Assembly (NCBI RefSeq): GCF_000834655.1
Contig: NZ_JXQQ01000119.1
Coordinates: 176,420 to 240,419, forward strand
Source: Variovorax paradoxus
GTDB taxonomy: Bacteria; Pseudomonadota; Gammaproteobacteria; Burkholderiales; Burkholderiaceae_C
Direction of reading: 5' to 3'
Length of the DNA: 64,000 bases
Within the stretch, counting starts at the first letter, position 1. Every line of letters begins with the position of its first letter. The notes below the pieces were generated by a model. It made no database searches. It was not told the origin of the DNA and saw only the letters and a list, made by a program, of their open reading frames with translations. The translations under genes were made by a program, and so were the position numbers. Shown piece after piece: positions 1-8,872 of the stretch.

Positions 1-804
1 GTGGTCGTAGGTGCGGATGCCCATGTCCTCGAAGAACTTGTAGTCGGACATGAAGGGCACGAACTGCTCGACCGCCATGGGCTTGGGTTCGTCGGCGGGC
101 TTGTCGGCCCACATGCGCTTGGCGGTGCCGGCCGACGATTCGTGCGCCACCATCGGATGCATGGTGTCGTTGAGGTTCTCCACGAACATCTTCCAGTTGC
201 ACTGGTGCATGAAGCGCAGGCACCCGCCGGCGATCTCGAGTTCGCCTTCGGGCGAGCGGTCGGCCATGTTGTCGATGGAGCTGAGCGAGTCGCCGAAGTA
301 CTCGTCGAAGTCGGGCCCGACATCGTTGATTTTCACGAAGATGAAGCCGCGGTGGCTGCGCACATGCTTGAGCGTCGTCAGGCCCTTGGCCGACTCGCAC
401 TCGTGCAGCGCGGTGTTCTCGTAGCCGGTCTTCAGCGGAATCGCCAGCAGCGAGCCGTCGGTCTTGAAGGTCCAGGCGTGGTACGGGCAGCGGAAGAACT
501 TGCCGGTGTTGCCGCAGGGCGCGCTCACGAGGCGCGAACCCTTGTGGGCGCAGCGGTTCATCATCGCGCGCACGCTGCCGTCGGTGTGACGCACCACGAT
601 GAGCGGGCGGCCGGCGATCTCGTTGCTGATCCAGTCGCCGGGCTTGGGCAGTTGGCTCTCGTGGCCGACGTAGTTCCAGGTGTTGGCGAAGAAGTGTTCC
701 TGCTCCAACTCGAACAATTCCTGGCTGGTGTACAGGTCGCGGTGCACGCGGTCGTTCTCAACGAGCGCGCGGACTGCTTCGGGGTTGTCTCTGTATGAAG
801 GCAT
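1..804 (-). CDS. Rieske aromatic ring-hydroxylating oxygenase, alpha subunit (partial, C-terminus off the left edge)
   Basis: This is the large subunit of a Rieske non-haem iron oxygenase; 268 codons are present and the end lies beyond the window. The Rieske [2Fe-2S] ligands are visible as C85-x-H87 and C106-x2-H109 (RCAHKG and CPYHAW). A mononuclear iron motif of the form E-x3-D-x2-H-x4-H follows in ENLNDTMHPMVAH. The ATG at 804 starts MPSYRDNPEAV, 20 bases after the reductase gene stops. It is the last visible gene of an operon iorA-iorB-reductase-oxygenase, so the adjacent VanB-type protein is the likely electron donor. The substrate is unknown; the context favours an indole or other aromatic compound. 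Confidence 0.9.
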   Translation of the reverse strand, partial: MPSYRDNPEAVRALVENDRVHRDLYTSQELFELEQEHFFANTWNYVGHESQLPKPGDWISNEIAGRPLIVVRHTDGSVRAMMNRCAHKGSRLVSAPCGNTGKFFRCPYHAWTFKTDGSLLAIPLKTGYENTALHECESAKGLTTLKHVRSHRGFIFVKINDVGPDFDEYFGDSLSSIDNMADRSPEGELEIAGGCLRFMHQCNWKMFVENLNDTMHPMVAHESSAGTAKRMWADKPADEPKPMAVEQFVPFMSDYKFFEDMGIRTYDH

Positions 805-824
805 AGTTCTCGTGGCTCCTTGCT

Positions 825-1817
825 TCAGATATCGAGCACCAGGCGCGCACCCTTGGCACGCGAGATGCAGATCTGCATGACGTTGCCCTCGGCCTTCTCG
901 CGGGCGGTGAGCACGTAGTCGCGGTGGTCGATCTCGCCCTCGAGCACCGGCACGGCGCACACGCCGCATTCGCCGCGCTTGCAGTCGAACATCGGGTCGC
1001 AGCCGTTGTCGATGAGGCAGTCGAGGATGCTCTGGTCGGCCGCGACTGTGAAGCGCTGGCCCGACTGGGCGAGCTCGACCTCGAAGGGCTGGTCGCCTTC
1101 TTCGGCGACCGGCTCGGTGAAGAGCTCGAAGTGCACGCGGTCGTGCTCCCAGCCGCGCGCCTGGGTGCGGGCGAGCACGGCATCGAGCATGACCTTGGGG
1201 CCGCAGACGTAGAGGCGATCGCCGGCGGGCACGTCGTCGAGCAGTGCGTCGATGTCGAGCGGCGCGCCGGCTTCTGCGTCGGTGTGCACGCGCAGGTCGT
1301 CGCCCAGCAGCGCTTGCAGCTCGGGCAGGAAAGCCATCAGGTCGCGGCTGCGGCCGGCGTAGTGCATGCGCACGGGCGCTTCCTCGGCGCGGCGGCGCGC
1401 CGCCATGCTGGCGAGCGGCGTGACACCGATGCCGCCGGCCACCAGCACCGAGCCACCGGGGCCGGTGTGCAGCGGAAAGTCGTTCTTCGGCGCCTCGATG
1501 GCGAGCGTGTCGCCCTCCTTCAGCGCTTCATGCATGAAACGCGAGCCGCCGCGGCCTTCGGCCTCCTTGCGCACGGCAATCACGTACTCGGTCGGCGCAT
1601 TCGTCGCGTTGCGCGCGGTCGCGAAGTTGATCAGCGAATAGTGGCGCCAGTCGGTCTTGCCATCGGGCAGCGACACCTGCACGCGGATGTGGGCGCCGGC
1701 CGCGAAGCCCGGCAGCGGGCGGCCGTCTTCCGCGCGCAGGCGAAGCATGCGGATCAATGGATTGAGTTCGCGCGCTTCGGCGACGCGAAGCTCGAGCGTG
1801 GCGGTGGGAGCGGTCAT
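825..1817 (-). CDS. VanB-type oxidoreductase (flavin, NAD and 2Fe-2S domains)
   Basis: This is a phthalate-dioxygenase-reductase (PDR/VanB) family protein of 330 codons that would pass electrons from NAD(P)H to the neighbouring Rieske oxygenase. An N-terminal flavin-binding barrel carries the RHYSL motif. A nucleotide-binding domain carries GGIGVTPLASMA. A C-terminal plant-type ferredoxin domain carries C-x4-C-x2-C (CKRGECGVC) and a final Cys in QICIS. The length and domain order are typical for the family. The gene starts 18 bases after iorB and ends 20 bases before the oxygenase gene, which indicates co-transcription. Confidence 0.9.
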   Translation of the reverse strand: MTAPTATLELRVAEARELNPLIRMLRLRAEDGRPLPGFAAGAHIRVQVSLPDGKTDWRHYSLINFATARNATNAPTEYVIAVRKEAEGRGGSRFMHEALKEGDTLAIEAPKNDFPLHTGPGGSVLVAGGIGVTPLASMAARRRAEEAPVRMHYAGRSRDLMAFLPELQALLGDDLRVHTDAEAGAPLDIDALLDDVPAGDRLYVCGPKVMLDAVLARTQARGWEHDRVHFELFTEPVAEEGDQPFEVELAQSGQRFTVAADQSILDCLIDNGCDPMFDCKRGECGVCAVPVLEGEIDHRDYVLTAREKAEGNVMQICISRAKGARLVLDI

Positions 1818-1835
1818 CGTGCGTCCGTTGTCTCT

Positions 1836-3347
1836 TCAGGCCAGAGCGTGCTGCGCCAGTGCGGCTTGCAGCTTGTGGCCGTGTTCGTCGGCGAGCGCCG
1901 CATCGCGCAGCTCCCGCAGGGTGGCGGGCGCGAGCTGCGCGCCGGCGCGCTCGACGGCGCGCATCACGGTGTCGTAGTTGCGGATGCCGCGCTCATGCGT
2001 GTCGCTGTAGCCCTTGACCAGGCGCTGGCACTGCGCGAGTTCCACCGCGAGCTCGGGGTTGTGCCGCGCGGTGGCGGCGATGCGCTGCAGCCATTCCTCG
2101 ATGCGGCGGTTTTCTTCTGCATAGCGCATCGTCGAGAGGCGCCAGCGCTTCATGGCCGCGACCGTGCGCAGCATCAGGTAGCCACGCAGCGAACTGGTCT
2201 GGATCACGCGGCCGTGCTGCGTGAAGCGCTCGACGATCTTCCTGGGCAGCGTGGAGCCCATGAGCCAGCGGCCGATGCCGCCGGGCAGGGTCTCGCAGAT
2301 TTCCTGCAGGCGCGGGTGCATGTATTCGTTGATGGCGAGCACCTGGCCCGGCTGTACGCGGGCCTCGCCGCGCACGCGCTCGAAGCGGGTGGCGCGGGTC
2401 TTCAGGGCCGCCACGCGGGCGGTGTCTTCGTAGGACATCCATAGCGCGAGGTGGCGCGCGGTCTCGCGCAGCAGGCGGTGGTCGCCAGTGCCCGGCAAGG
2501 CGGCGACGGCGGCCATGCGGTCGAGGTACAGGCCGGCATACGCCAGGTCCTGGTAATCGATGAGGCGACGCACGCCTTCGAGCAGGAAGTCATGCGCGGC
2601 GGTCGGAAAGTCGTGCTGCACGCGCTCGACCAATGCGCGCACGGCGGGATGGCGGGGCTGCGGAACCGGGACCGCGGTGACTGCTTCTGCCGCCGTCTCG
2701 CCATCGTCGCCCGCCTGCGCGCGTGCGAAGGCACCGCCGAAGGCCTTCAGGCTGGGCTTCACGCCCACGCCGCCGCGCTCGATGGTCGCCTCGAACTGCG
2801 CGCGGCTGAACGGCAGCACGCCCGAGCCCGCGAGTGCGCCGAAGAGCACGGCGCTGATCACGCTGCCCGAGGCTTCGGCGGCCTGCGCCATGTCGAAGCG
2901 GATGAAGCGCTTGGCAGCCTTGGCCGTGTGCGCGAGCAGCTGCGCGCTGTCGACGCGGCCATCGCCCAATGCGCTTTTCTCCGCGATGGAGAACACGCGA
3001 TGCGTGGAGGCGATGAGCGTGGTGCGGTCGTTCGTGACGAGGCCGCGCTGCACGGCGCGACCGGCTTCCATGAGTTCCGATGCGAGCACCACATCGACGT
3101 CGCCCGGCAACGGCATCAGCGCCAGCACGGGCCGGCCACCATCCGACTCGGCTTGCGCGATCGGGTACAGCTCGACGTAGTAGATGGTCGCACCCGTGCG
3201 CTGTGCCACGCCCGGCACCGAGGTGGTCTGGGCGACATAGCCGTTGGCCTCGCCCATGTCCACGATCCAGTCGGCCAGCACGCCGCCGCCTTCGCCGCCC
3301 ATTGCGAGGATCGCGATCTTGATCGGTTGTGCCTTGATGTTCATCAT
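1836..3347 (-). CDS. iorB: Indolepyruvate ferredoxin oxidoreductase beta subunit, long form
   Basis: This is the beta (gamma-domain) subunit of indolepyruvate:ferredoxin oxidoreductase, which oxidatively decarboxylates aryl-pyruvates to aryl-acetyl-CoA in the well-studied archaeal enzymes. The N-terminus has the family signature AILAMGGEGGGVLADWIV followed by VPGVAQRTGATIYY. At about 503 residues it is much longer than archaeal IorB; the C-terminal 300 residues match the extended form found in proteobacteria. The ATG at 3347 is used here. An upstream ATG at 3362 would overlap the end of iorA, and neither has a strong ribosome binding site. The two subunits are probably translationally coupled. 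Confidence 0.9.
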   Translation of the reverse strand: MMNIKAQPIKIAILAMGGEGGGVLADWIVDMGEANGYVAQTTSVPGVAQRTGATIYYVELYPIAQAESDGGRPVLALMPLPGDVDVVLASELMEAGRAVQRGLVTNDRTTLIASTHRVFSIAEKSALGDGRVDSAQLLAHTAKAAKRFIRFDMAQAAEASGSVISAVLFGALAGSGVLPFSRAQFEATIERGGVGVKPSLKAFGGAFARAQAGDDGETAAEAVTAVPVPQPRHPAVRALVERVQHDFPTAAHDFLLEGVRRLIDYQDLAYAGLYLDRMAAVAALPGTGDHRLLRETARHLALWMSYEDTARVAALKTRATRFERVRGEARVQPGQVLAINEYMHPRLQEICETLPGGIGRWLMGSTLPRKIVERFTQHGRVIQTSSLRGYLMLRTVAAMKRWRLSTMRYAEENRRIEEWLQRIAATARHNPELAVELAQCQRLVKGYSDTHERGIRNYDTVMRAVERAGAQLAPATLRELRDAALADEHGHKLQAALAQHALA

Positions 3348-3351
3348 CGCT

Positions 3352-5544
3352 TCAGAACGCATAGGCTTCGCGGCGGCGTGCTTCGCCGCGCTGCAGCCAG
3401 CCGATGACGGCGCTGCGCACGCGCTCGCGCAGCTTGTCCCAACCGGTGGGGTTGCTCACGATCTGCGCCTTGTAGAACGAGGGGCACAGCACCGCGGCAT
3501 GCGAGACCTCGCCGCACACGCCGCAGCCCACGCAGCTGTCGAGCACGGCCGCGACCGGGTCGGTGCGCAGCGGATCGGGGTTGGGCTTGATGGAGAGCGA
3601 GGGGCAGCCCGACAGGCGGATGCACGAGTGGTCGCCGGTGCAGGTGTCGGAATCGACGCCGAATTTCTCGCGCACCATGCGCTTGCCATCAGCGATGGCC
3701 TTGCGCACCAGCGGCTTTTCGCGGCGCTGCTTGTTGAGCATGCACTCCGACTGCGCGATCAGGACCTTGGGGCCCTTCTTGGTGGTGGTGAGCGCTTCTT
3801 TCAACGCATCGCGCATGCCGGCCACGTCGTAGGTGCGGCGCAGCGTCTTCACCCACTCCACGCCCACGCCGCGCACGGCGCGCTCGATCTCGTGGCCGGT
3901 GCTGCGCGTCTTGTTGACGGCGTTCGACGAGAGGATGTCCTGCCCGCCCGTGGCCGAGGTGTAGTTGTTGTCGACGACGATGGTGAGGTTGTCGCTCTTG
4001 TTGAAGACCGAGTTCGCCACGCCGCTGGTGAGGCCGTTGTGCCAGAAGCCGCCGTCGCCCATCATCGAGATGGCGCGCTTGCCGGCCGGCGCATTGAGCG
4101 CCGAAGCGCCCGCACCGCCGAGGCCGTAGCCCATGGTGGTGTTGCCGATGTTGAAGGGCGGCAGGATCGAGAACAGGTGGCAGCCGATGTCGGCGCTCAC
4201 GTGGTGCGCGCCGAGTTCGCGCTCGACCAGCTTCATCGCGCTGAAGATCGGGCGCTCGGGGCAGCCGGTGCAGAAGCCCGGTGGGCGGGCGTGCACGACA
4301 TCGCCGAGTGCGGACGATGGAATGGCTGGTTCGGGCGCCGCATCGACGCCGATGGCGGCCACCTCCTTGAGCGGTATCACCTTGCGCACCGGCACGGGCA
4401 CCGGCAGCGGCGCGAGGCGCTCGTAGCGCTCGCAGAAAGCGCGCGCGCCCTTGAGCAGTTCGGAAGATGTGTACTCGCCCGCGACCGGCAGCATGTCCTT
4501 GCCATGCAGAGCGGTGGTCGAGCCCGCCTGGCGCAGGATGGTGGCAAGGTTCTGCTCGACGAAATTGGGCTGGCCCTCTTCGACGATCAGCACCGCGCGC
4601 TTGCCTTCGCAGAAGCGGATGACCTCGCTCTCGATGACGGGGTACGCGACGTTCATCACGTAGAGCGGCACCTTGGTGTTGCCGTACACATCGGCGAGCT
4701 GGAGCCGCTCGAGCGCGCGCAGCAGCGTGTTGTAGCTGCCGCCCTGCACGATGATGCCGATGTCGTCGGCGTCTTCGGAGAAGAACTCGTTGAGCTGGCG
4801 CTCCTCGATGAAGCGCACCGCGGCGGGCCAGCGGTCCTTCACCTTCTCCTGTTCGTGTACAAAGCTCGCGGGCGGCAGCACGATGCGGCTGACGTCGCGC
4901 TGCGGGTTCTCCAGCGCCTCCTGCAGCGTGAACTTCGCGCGCCTGTTGTCGCCTGCGATGAAGTGGCCGTGCACGTGGCAGGCGCGGATGCGCAGCTGCA
5001 GCATCACGGGCGTGTTGCTGGCTTCGGAGAGATCGAAACCCGTCTTCACCGCATCGACGATGCTCGGCAGGTTGGGGCGCGGATCGAGCAGCCAGATCTG
5101 CGACTTCATCGCGAACGCATGGCTGCGCTCCTGCATGATCGACGAGCCTTCGCCGTAGTCCTCGCCCACGATGATGAGCGCGCCGCCGGTCACGCCGCCC
5201 GAGGCGAGGTTGGCCAGCGCGTCGGAGGCGACGTTGGTGCCCACGGTCGCCTTGAAGGTGACGGCGCCGCGCAGCGGGTAGTTGACCGAGGCCGCGAGCG
5301 TGGCGGCGGCGGTAGCTTCGCTCGCGCTGTTCTCGAAGCGGATGCCCTGCTCGGCGAGGATGTCCTGCGCATCGGCCAGCACATCCATCAGGTGCGAGAT
5401 GGGTGCGCCCTGGTATCCCGCGACGTAGGAAACGCCTGACTCCAGCAAGGCCTTGGTGACCGCCAGAATGCCTTCACCACGAAACACATCTCCGCCAGAA
5501 AGCCGCAGCTTCTTGACTTCCTCGACGAACGAACGCTCAGCCAT
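3352..5544 (-). CDS. iorA: Indolepyruvate ferredoxin oxidoreductase alpha subunit
   Basis: This is the thiamine-diphosphate subunit of indolepyruvate:ferredoxin oxidoreductase, about 730 residues. The N-terminal pyruvate-ferredoxin-oxidoreductase-like domain includes FRGEGILAVTKALLESG. The TPP-binding part contains MMGDGGFWHNGL and VVDNNYTSATGGQ. The C-terminus has cysteine clusters for iron-sulfur centres (CTGDHSC, CVGCGVCGEV). The open frame extends further upstream, but the ATG at 5544 (MAERSFVEE) is preceded by AAGGA at good spacing and was chosen. It is the first gene of the operon and is divergent from marR. The annotated substrate is the family default; the real 2-oxo acid here is not shown by sequence. 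Confidence 0.92.
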   Translation of the reverse strand: MAERSFVEEVKKLRLSGGDVFRGEGILAVTKALLESGVSYVAGYQGAPISHLMDVLADAQDILAEQGIRFENSASEATAAATLAASVNYPLRGAVTFKATVGTNVASDALANLASGGVTGGALIIVGEDYGEGSSIMQERSHAFAMKSQIWLLDPRPNLPSIVDAVKTGFDLSEASNTPVMLQLRIRACHVHGHFIAGDNRRAKFTLQEALENPQRDVSRIVLPPASFVHEQEKVKDRWPAAVRFIEERQLNEFFSEDADDIGIIVQGGSYNTLLRALERLQLADVYGNTKVPLYVMNVAYPVIESEVIRFCEGKRAVLIVEEGQPNFVEQNLATILRQAGSTTALHGKDMLPVAGEYTSSELLKGARAFCERYERLAPLPVPVPVRKVIPLKEVAAIGVDAAPEPAIPSSALGDVVHARPPGFCTGCPERPIFSAMKLVERELGAHHVSADIGCHLFSILPPFNIGNTTMGYGLGGAGASALNAPAGKRAISMMGDGGFWHNGLTSGVANSVFNKSDNLTIVVDNNYTSATGGQDILSSNAVNKTRSTGHEIERAVRGVGVEWVKTLRRTYDVAGMRDALKEALTTTKKGPKVLIAQSECMLNKQRREKPLVRKAIADGKRMVREKFGVDSDTCTGDHSCIRLSGCPSLSIKPNPDPLRTDPVAAVLDSCVGCGVCGEVSHAAVLCPSFYKAQIVSNPTGWDKLRERVRSAVIGWLQRGEARRREAYAF

Positions 5545-5703
5545 GTGGGTCCTTCTTCTTTCTCGTGGGAGGATGCGCTTCAGGTGCCACATCACGCTTT
5601 CTATAATGTTGACAAATGAATGTATCCACAATCATGAATTACCCTAGACATGCAAGCGGCGTGCCCGAAGCTGGTTTGACGTGCCTGGCTGTGAGGTGCC
5701 TTC
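5545..5703. promoter_or_regulatory. Divergent iorA/marR promoter region
   Basis: This AT-richer gap separates the ior operon from marR. On the minus strand TTGTGG and CATTAT lie 17 bases apart (around 5604-5632) and could serve iorA. On the plus strand a perfect TTGACA sits at 5609-5614 with only a weak -10 after it. MarR-family regulators usually bind such shared regions, but no clear long palindrome was identified. Confidence 0.45.
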
Positions 5704-6192
5704 ATGGCTGAACAAGAACCTCCCGCCGAATCGATTCGCTTCGTTGAGGACTACCTGCCGGCACTGCTCGCGCAGGCGAGCCAGCTGATTTCCTCGGAGT
5801 TCCACGAGGTGGCGCGCCAGCAGGGGTTCTCGGTGTCGGAGTGGCGTGTGATGGCGTCGCTCGCAGGCAGCGAGCCAATCAGCATCGGCCAGCTCGCGCA
5901 GGTCACCGTGACCAAGCAGCCGACGGTGACGCGCCTGCTCGATCGCATGGAATCGCGGGGACAGGTGGAGCGCCTGCCCCACGAAAGTGACCGCCGCATC
6001 ACACTGGTGCGCATCACGCGCAAGGGGCTGAAGGCGGTAGAGCATCTGATGGAACTGGCGCGCGAGCATGAGCGGCGCGTGCTCGAGCCCTTCGGCCTGC
6101 GGCGGGCCGAAGAACTCAAGGAGACGCTGCGACGGATGATCGAACTGCACGTGCATGTGCCGCTCGAGGAGCCGGAGCCCGAAGAAGACTGA
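5704..6192 (+). CDS. MarR family transcriptional regulator
   Basis: This is a 162-residue winged-helix regulator of the MarR family, which typically forms dimers that lose DNA binding when an aromatic ligand is bound. The core fits the family: SVSEWRVMASLAGSEPISIG, then VTVTKQPTVTRLLDRMESRG (recognition helix region), then a wing with HESDRRITLVRITRKG. The gene is divergent from iorA and separated from it by 159 bases, so the ior-Rieske operon is its most likely target. The ATG at 5704 starts MAEQEPPAESI. It converges on the MDR reductase gene with a 6-base gap and no terminator between them. Confidence 0.92.
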   Translation: MAEQEPPAESIRFVEDYLPALLAQASQLISSEFHEVARQQGFSVSEWRVMASLAGSEPISIGQLAQVTVTKQPTVTRLLDRMESRGQVERLPHESDRRITLVRITRKGLKAVEHLMELAREHERRVLEPFGLRRAEELKETLRRMIELHVHVPLEEPEPEED

Positions 6193-6198
6193 CGGGGC

Positions 6199-7074
6199 CT
6201 AGGGCACGAGCACTGCGCGGCCGCGATGGCCGCGCTGCGCGATCCATTCGAGCGCCTTGGCGGCGTCGGCCAGCGCGAAGCTCTGCACATCGAGATGCAG
6301 GCGGCCATCGGCCAATCGCGCGAGCAGTTCGGGCGCCGCGGCACGGCCCGCCGGCTCCCGCCTGAACATGTTGAGCGGCAGCAGTGCGACGTCGCGCTGT
6401 AGGAAATGCGCGATGTCCAGTTGCAGCGTGGGGCCTGCGGTGTAGCCGATCAGCACGGCGCGACCGCCGGGCCGTACCGCAGGCAGAGACGCTGCGAGGA
6501 CATTGCCGCCGACCGTGTCGATGAGCAGGTCGGCGCTGGCGGCAGCGGGCGCGGTGTCCGGATCGACCGGCGTTGCCTCGCACCCTGCATCGCGCGCAAG
6601 CTGCATCACGAGCGACCCGACCGCGCCGCTCGCGCCCGTGACCAGCACTTGCTCTGCGGCCTGCAGCTTCGCAACCTCGTGCAGCGCCACCCAAGCCGAT
6701 GTGGTGGGCGAGAAGAACGCGGCACCGATCGTCATCGACAACGCGTCGGGCAAGAGGCCAAGCGCTTCGTCCGGCGCATCGATCAGTTCGCACCAGGTGC
6801 CGTCGAACAGGGTACCCAGGCCGCTGCCGCGCAGCCACACGCGTTGCCCGGCCTCGTAGCGTTCGCTCGCGACGACGATGCCGGCAGCTTCCACACCCGG
6901 CGTGTAGGGCAACGGCGGGTGCCGCAGGAAACTGCCCCGCCACACGGTGCGGTCGATGTGGCCGACCGTGGCGGCCTGCATGCGCACGATAGTGCGACCG
7001 GGGCGCGCAACGGGATCGGCCACGTCTTCCAGCACGGGCACTGCATCGAAGCCGTGGATGCGGATGGCCTTCAT
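6199..7074 (-). CDS. Zinc-free alcohol dehydrogenase / quinone oxidoreductase (MDR family)
   Basis: This is a medium-chain dehydrogenase/reductase of 291 residues with a GroES-like N-terminal domain (PYTPGVEAAGIVV) and a Rossmann domain (VLVTGASGAVGSLVMQLA). The cysteine-rich structural zinc loop of classical alcohol dehydrogenases is absent, as in quinone oxidoreductases, so NADPH-dependent reduction of an enone or quinone is the likely chemistry. The ATG at 7074 (MKAIRIHGF) overlaps the stop of the preceding hydrolase gene as ATGA. It is the last gene of a four-gene coupled operon. The substrate is unknown. Confidence 0.88.
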   Translation of the reverse strand: MKAIRIHGFDAVPVLEDVADPVARPGRTIVRMQAATVGHIDRTVWRGSFLRHPPLPYTPGVEAAGIVVASERYEAGQRVWLRGSGLGTLFDGTWCELIDAPDEALGLLPDALSMTIGAAFFSPTTSAWVALHEVAKLQAAEQVLVTGASGAVGSLVMQLARDAGCEATPVDPDTAPAAASADLLIDTVGGNVLAASLPAVRPGGRAVLIGYTAGPTLQLDIAHFLQRDVALLPLNMFRREPAGRAAAPELLARLADGRLHLDVQSFALADAAKALEWIAQRGHRGRAVLVP

Positions 7075-7871
7075 GGCAGCTCTCTGAGAAAGTCGTACAC
7101 GGTGCGCGCAAAGGCCTCGGGCATCTGGTCCGGCAAGGGCACCATGCCGCCTTCGATGTCGACGATGCGCGCCTGCGGCAGATGGTGCTGCAACTCGGCC
7201 GCATGCGGCGCGGCAAACGGATCGTCGGTGGCGCGGACGATGAGCACAGGCTGCGTCACGCGGCCGATGCGGTCTTCCATGCGATAGGACGCGACGGCCC
7301 GATGGCCCTCCTCCACGCGATGACCGACCTTCAACGCATCGAGCACGAAGGCTTCGAGCAACTCGGGCCGCCCCACTGGATAGAAGCCCTGGCGCTTTTG
7401 CCACAGTGCGGCGAGATGGCTTCCGTCTTCGCTCGGCGCGACCTCGTCGATGGGCGGCCTGCGGGCGCGCGCGAGGCGAAAGGGCTCATCGGTGTAAGGC
7501 GTGGACGACAGCACCAGGCCGCGCACGCGATCGGGGAATGCAGCCGCGAGTTCGACCGCGACGACGCCGCCGGTGTGATGGCCCACGACATCAGCCTGCC
7601 GGATGCCCAGCGCGTCGAGCAGTTCGCACGCCACGCGCGCCCATTGCCCGATGCTCGCGGGCACGCCACCGTCCGAGGAATCGCCGAAGCCCACGGTGTC
7701 CATCGCGATGGCGCGGCAATGCGCGCCGATCAGCGGAAGCACCGCGCGGTACTCGGCCCAGCTGCGCGGCGACTGGTGAAGCAGCAGGACGGCGGGCGCA
7801 TCTGCATCGCCGCACGTCGCGTAGTGCACCTGCCCCACCGACAGGTCGGCAAAAGCGCGGCGGATCGTCAT
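7071..7871 (-). CDS. Alpha/beta hydrolase with His at the nucleophile position
   Basis: This is an alpha/beta-hydrolase-fold protein of 266 residues. The oxyanion region reads LLLHQSPRSWAEYR and the early strand-turn reads AMDTVGFGDS. The nucleophile elbow, usually G-x-S-x-G, reads VVGHHTGGVVAVE, so the nucleophile position is a histidine instead of Ser, Cys or Asp. The rest of the fold, with a late conserved stretch VLIVRATDDPFA, looks intact. Both ends overlap neighbours by ATGA, so it is translationally coupled to the dehydrogenase upstream and the MDR reductase downstream. Hydrolase, lyase or inactive roles are all possible. Confidence 0.85.
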   Translation of the reverse strand: MTIRRAFADLSVGQVHYATCGDADAPAVLLLHQSPRSWAEYRAVLPLIGAHCRAIAMDTVGFGDSSDGGVPASIGQWARVACELLDALGIRQADVVGHHTGGVVAVELAAAFPDRVRGLVLSSTPYTDEPFRLARARRPPIDEVAPSEDGSHLAALWQKRQGFYPVGRPELLEAFVLDALKVGHRVEEGHRAVASYRMEDRIGRVTQPVLIVRATDDPFAAPHAAELQHHLPQARIVDIEGGMVPLPDQMPEAFARTVYDFLRELP

Positions 7872-8872
7872 GACAGCGTCTCGAAGGCGGGCGCGCGCCA
7901 GAGGCCCGCGTGTTTGAGTTCACCGAGGGTGCGCGAAAGCACGTCGCGCCGATAGGCAGCGATGTCGCGGCCCTCGTAGTCGTAGAAGCCGCTGCCGCTT
8001 TTCAGGCCGAGCCGCCCCTCGGCGACCATGCGATCGACGATGGCCGGCGCGGTGTAGCGGCCCTTGTCGATCGAGGCAGACATCTCGCGGCTCGCGTGGT
8101 GCAGGATGTCGCAACCGCCGAAGTCGATGAACTCGACCACGCCAAGCGCGGCGAATCGAAGGCCGAGGCCGTAGCGCGTTGCCTTGTCGATTTCCTCGGC
8201 GGTGGCTGCGCCCTCCTCGATCATGCGGGCCGCCTCGTTCATCACCAGCGCCTGCAGGCGCGGCACGATGTAGCCGGGCGAGGCACCGCAGACCACGGGG
8301 AGCTTGCCGATCGCTTCCATCAGCGCCTTGGTGCGCGCAAGCACGCCAGCGTCGGTGCCCGGGTGGCAACTGAGTTCCACCACGGGGATCACGTAGGCCG
8401 GATTGAGCCAGTGCATGTTGAGGAAGCGCTCGGGCAGCCGCACCAGCGCCGCAAGCTGCGTCACCAGGATGCTGCTGGTGGTCGACGTGAGGATTGCGTC
8501 GTCGCGGCAGTGACGGTTGAGGTGCTCGAAGGCTTCGCGCTTGGCTTCCAAGGTTTCGGGGACGCCTTCGAACACCAGCGCGGCGGCGGCCAGCGCCTGC
8601 GGGGCTGCAGCCGCGTTCACGAAGTCCACGCGCTCCGCGATGCGCTGGATCTGCGCGGCGTCGATCACGCCCAGTTGCGCGAGCCCAGCGAGGCTGGCTT
8701 CGATCTCGGCCTTCGCCTCGTCGCGCAGGCGCTGCCACGCGTCGTCGCCGCGCGGGCGCAGGTCGATCAGCGATATGCGGTGGCCGGCATAGGCGAACGC
8801 GATCGCGATGCCGCGCCCCATGCGGCCGGCGCCGACGGCCGCAAAGCGGGGCAGCGCGCGCTCATTCGCCAT
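7868..8872 (-). CDS. 3-hydroxyacyl-CoA dehydrogenase family protein (NAD-binding)
   Basis: This is a 334-residue NAD-dependent dehydrogenase of the 3-hydroxyacyl-CoA dehydrogenase family. The N-terminal Rossmann motif is AVGAGRMGRGIAIAFAYAGH, followed by IDLRPR. The mid-region has STTSSILVTQLA and FLNMHWLNPAYVIPVVEL, the typical 'H-x-NP' signature. The C-terminal helical domain has FAALGVVEFIDFGGCDI. Members act on 3-hydroxyacyl-CoA, L-gulonate or L-carnitine; the specificity cannot be read here. It overlaps the downstream hydrolase gene by 4 bases and the upstream opine-dehydrogenase-like gene by 11 bases. Confidence 0.88.
   Translation of the reverse strand: MANERALPRFAAVGAGRMGRGIAIAFAYAGHRISLIDLRPRGDDAWQRLRDEAKAEIEASLAGLAQLGVIDAAQIQRIAERVDFVNAAAAPQALAAAALVFEGVPETLEAKREAFEHLNRHCRDDAILTSTTSSILVTQLAALVRLPERFLNMHWLNPAYVIPVVELSCHPGTDAGVLARTKALMEAIGKLPVVCGASPGYIVPRLQALVMNEAARMIEEGAATAEEIDKATRYGLGLRFAALGVVEFIDFGGCDILHHASREMSASIDKGRYTAPAIVDRMVAEGRLGLKSGSGFYDYEGRDIAAYRRDVLSRTLGELKHAGLWRAPAFETLS

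Noticed and set aside
924..2444. A 506-codon open frame antisense to the reductase and iorB.
   Set aside because: It spans two well-supported genes on the other strand and has no recognisable domain.
3244..5439. A 731-codon open frame antisense to iorA.
   Set aside because: Same shadow effect; composition is Ala/His/Asp-rich and no motif is visible.
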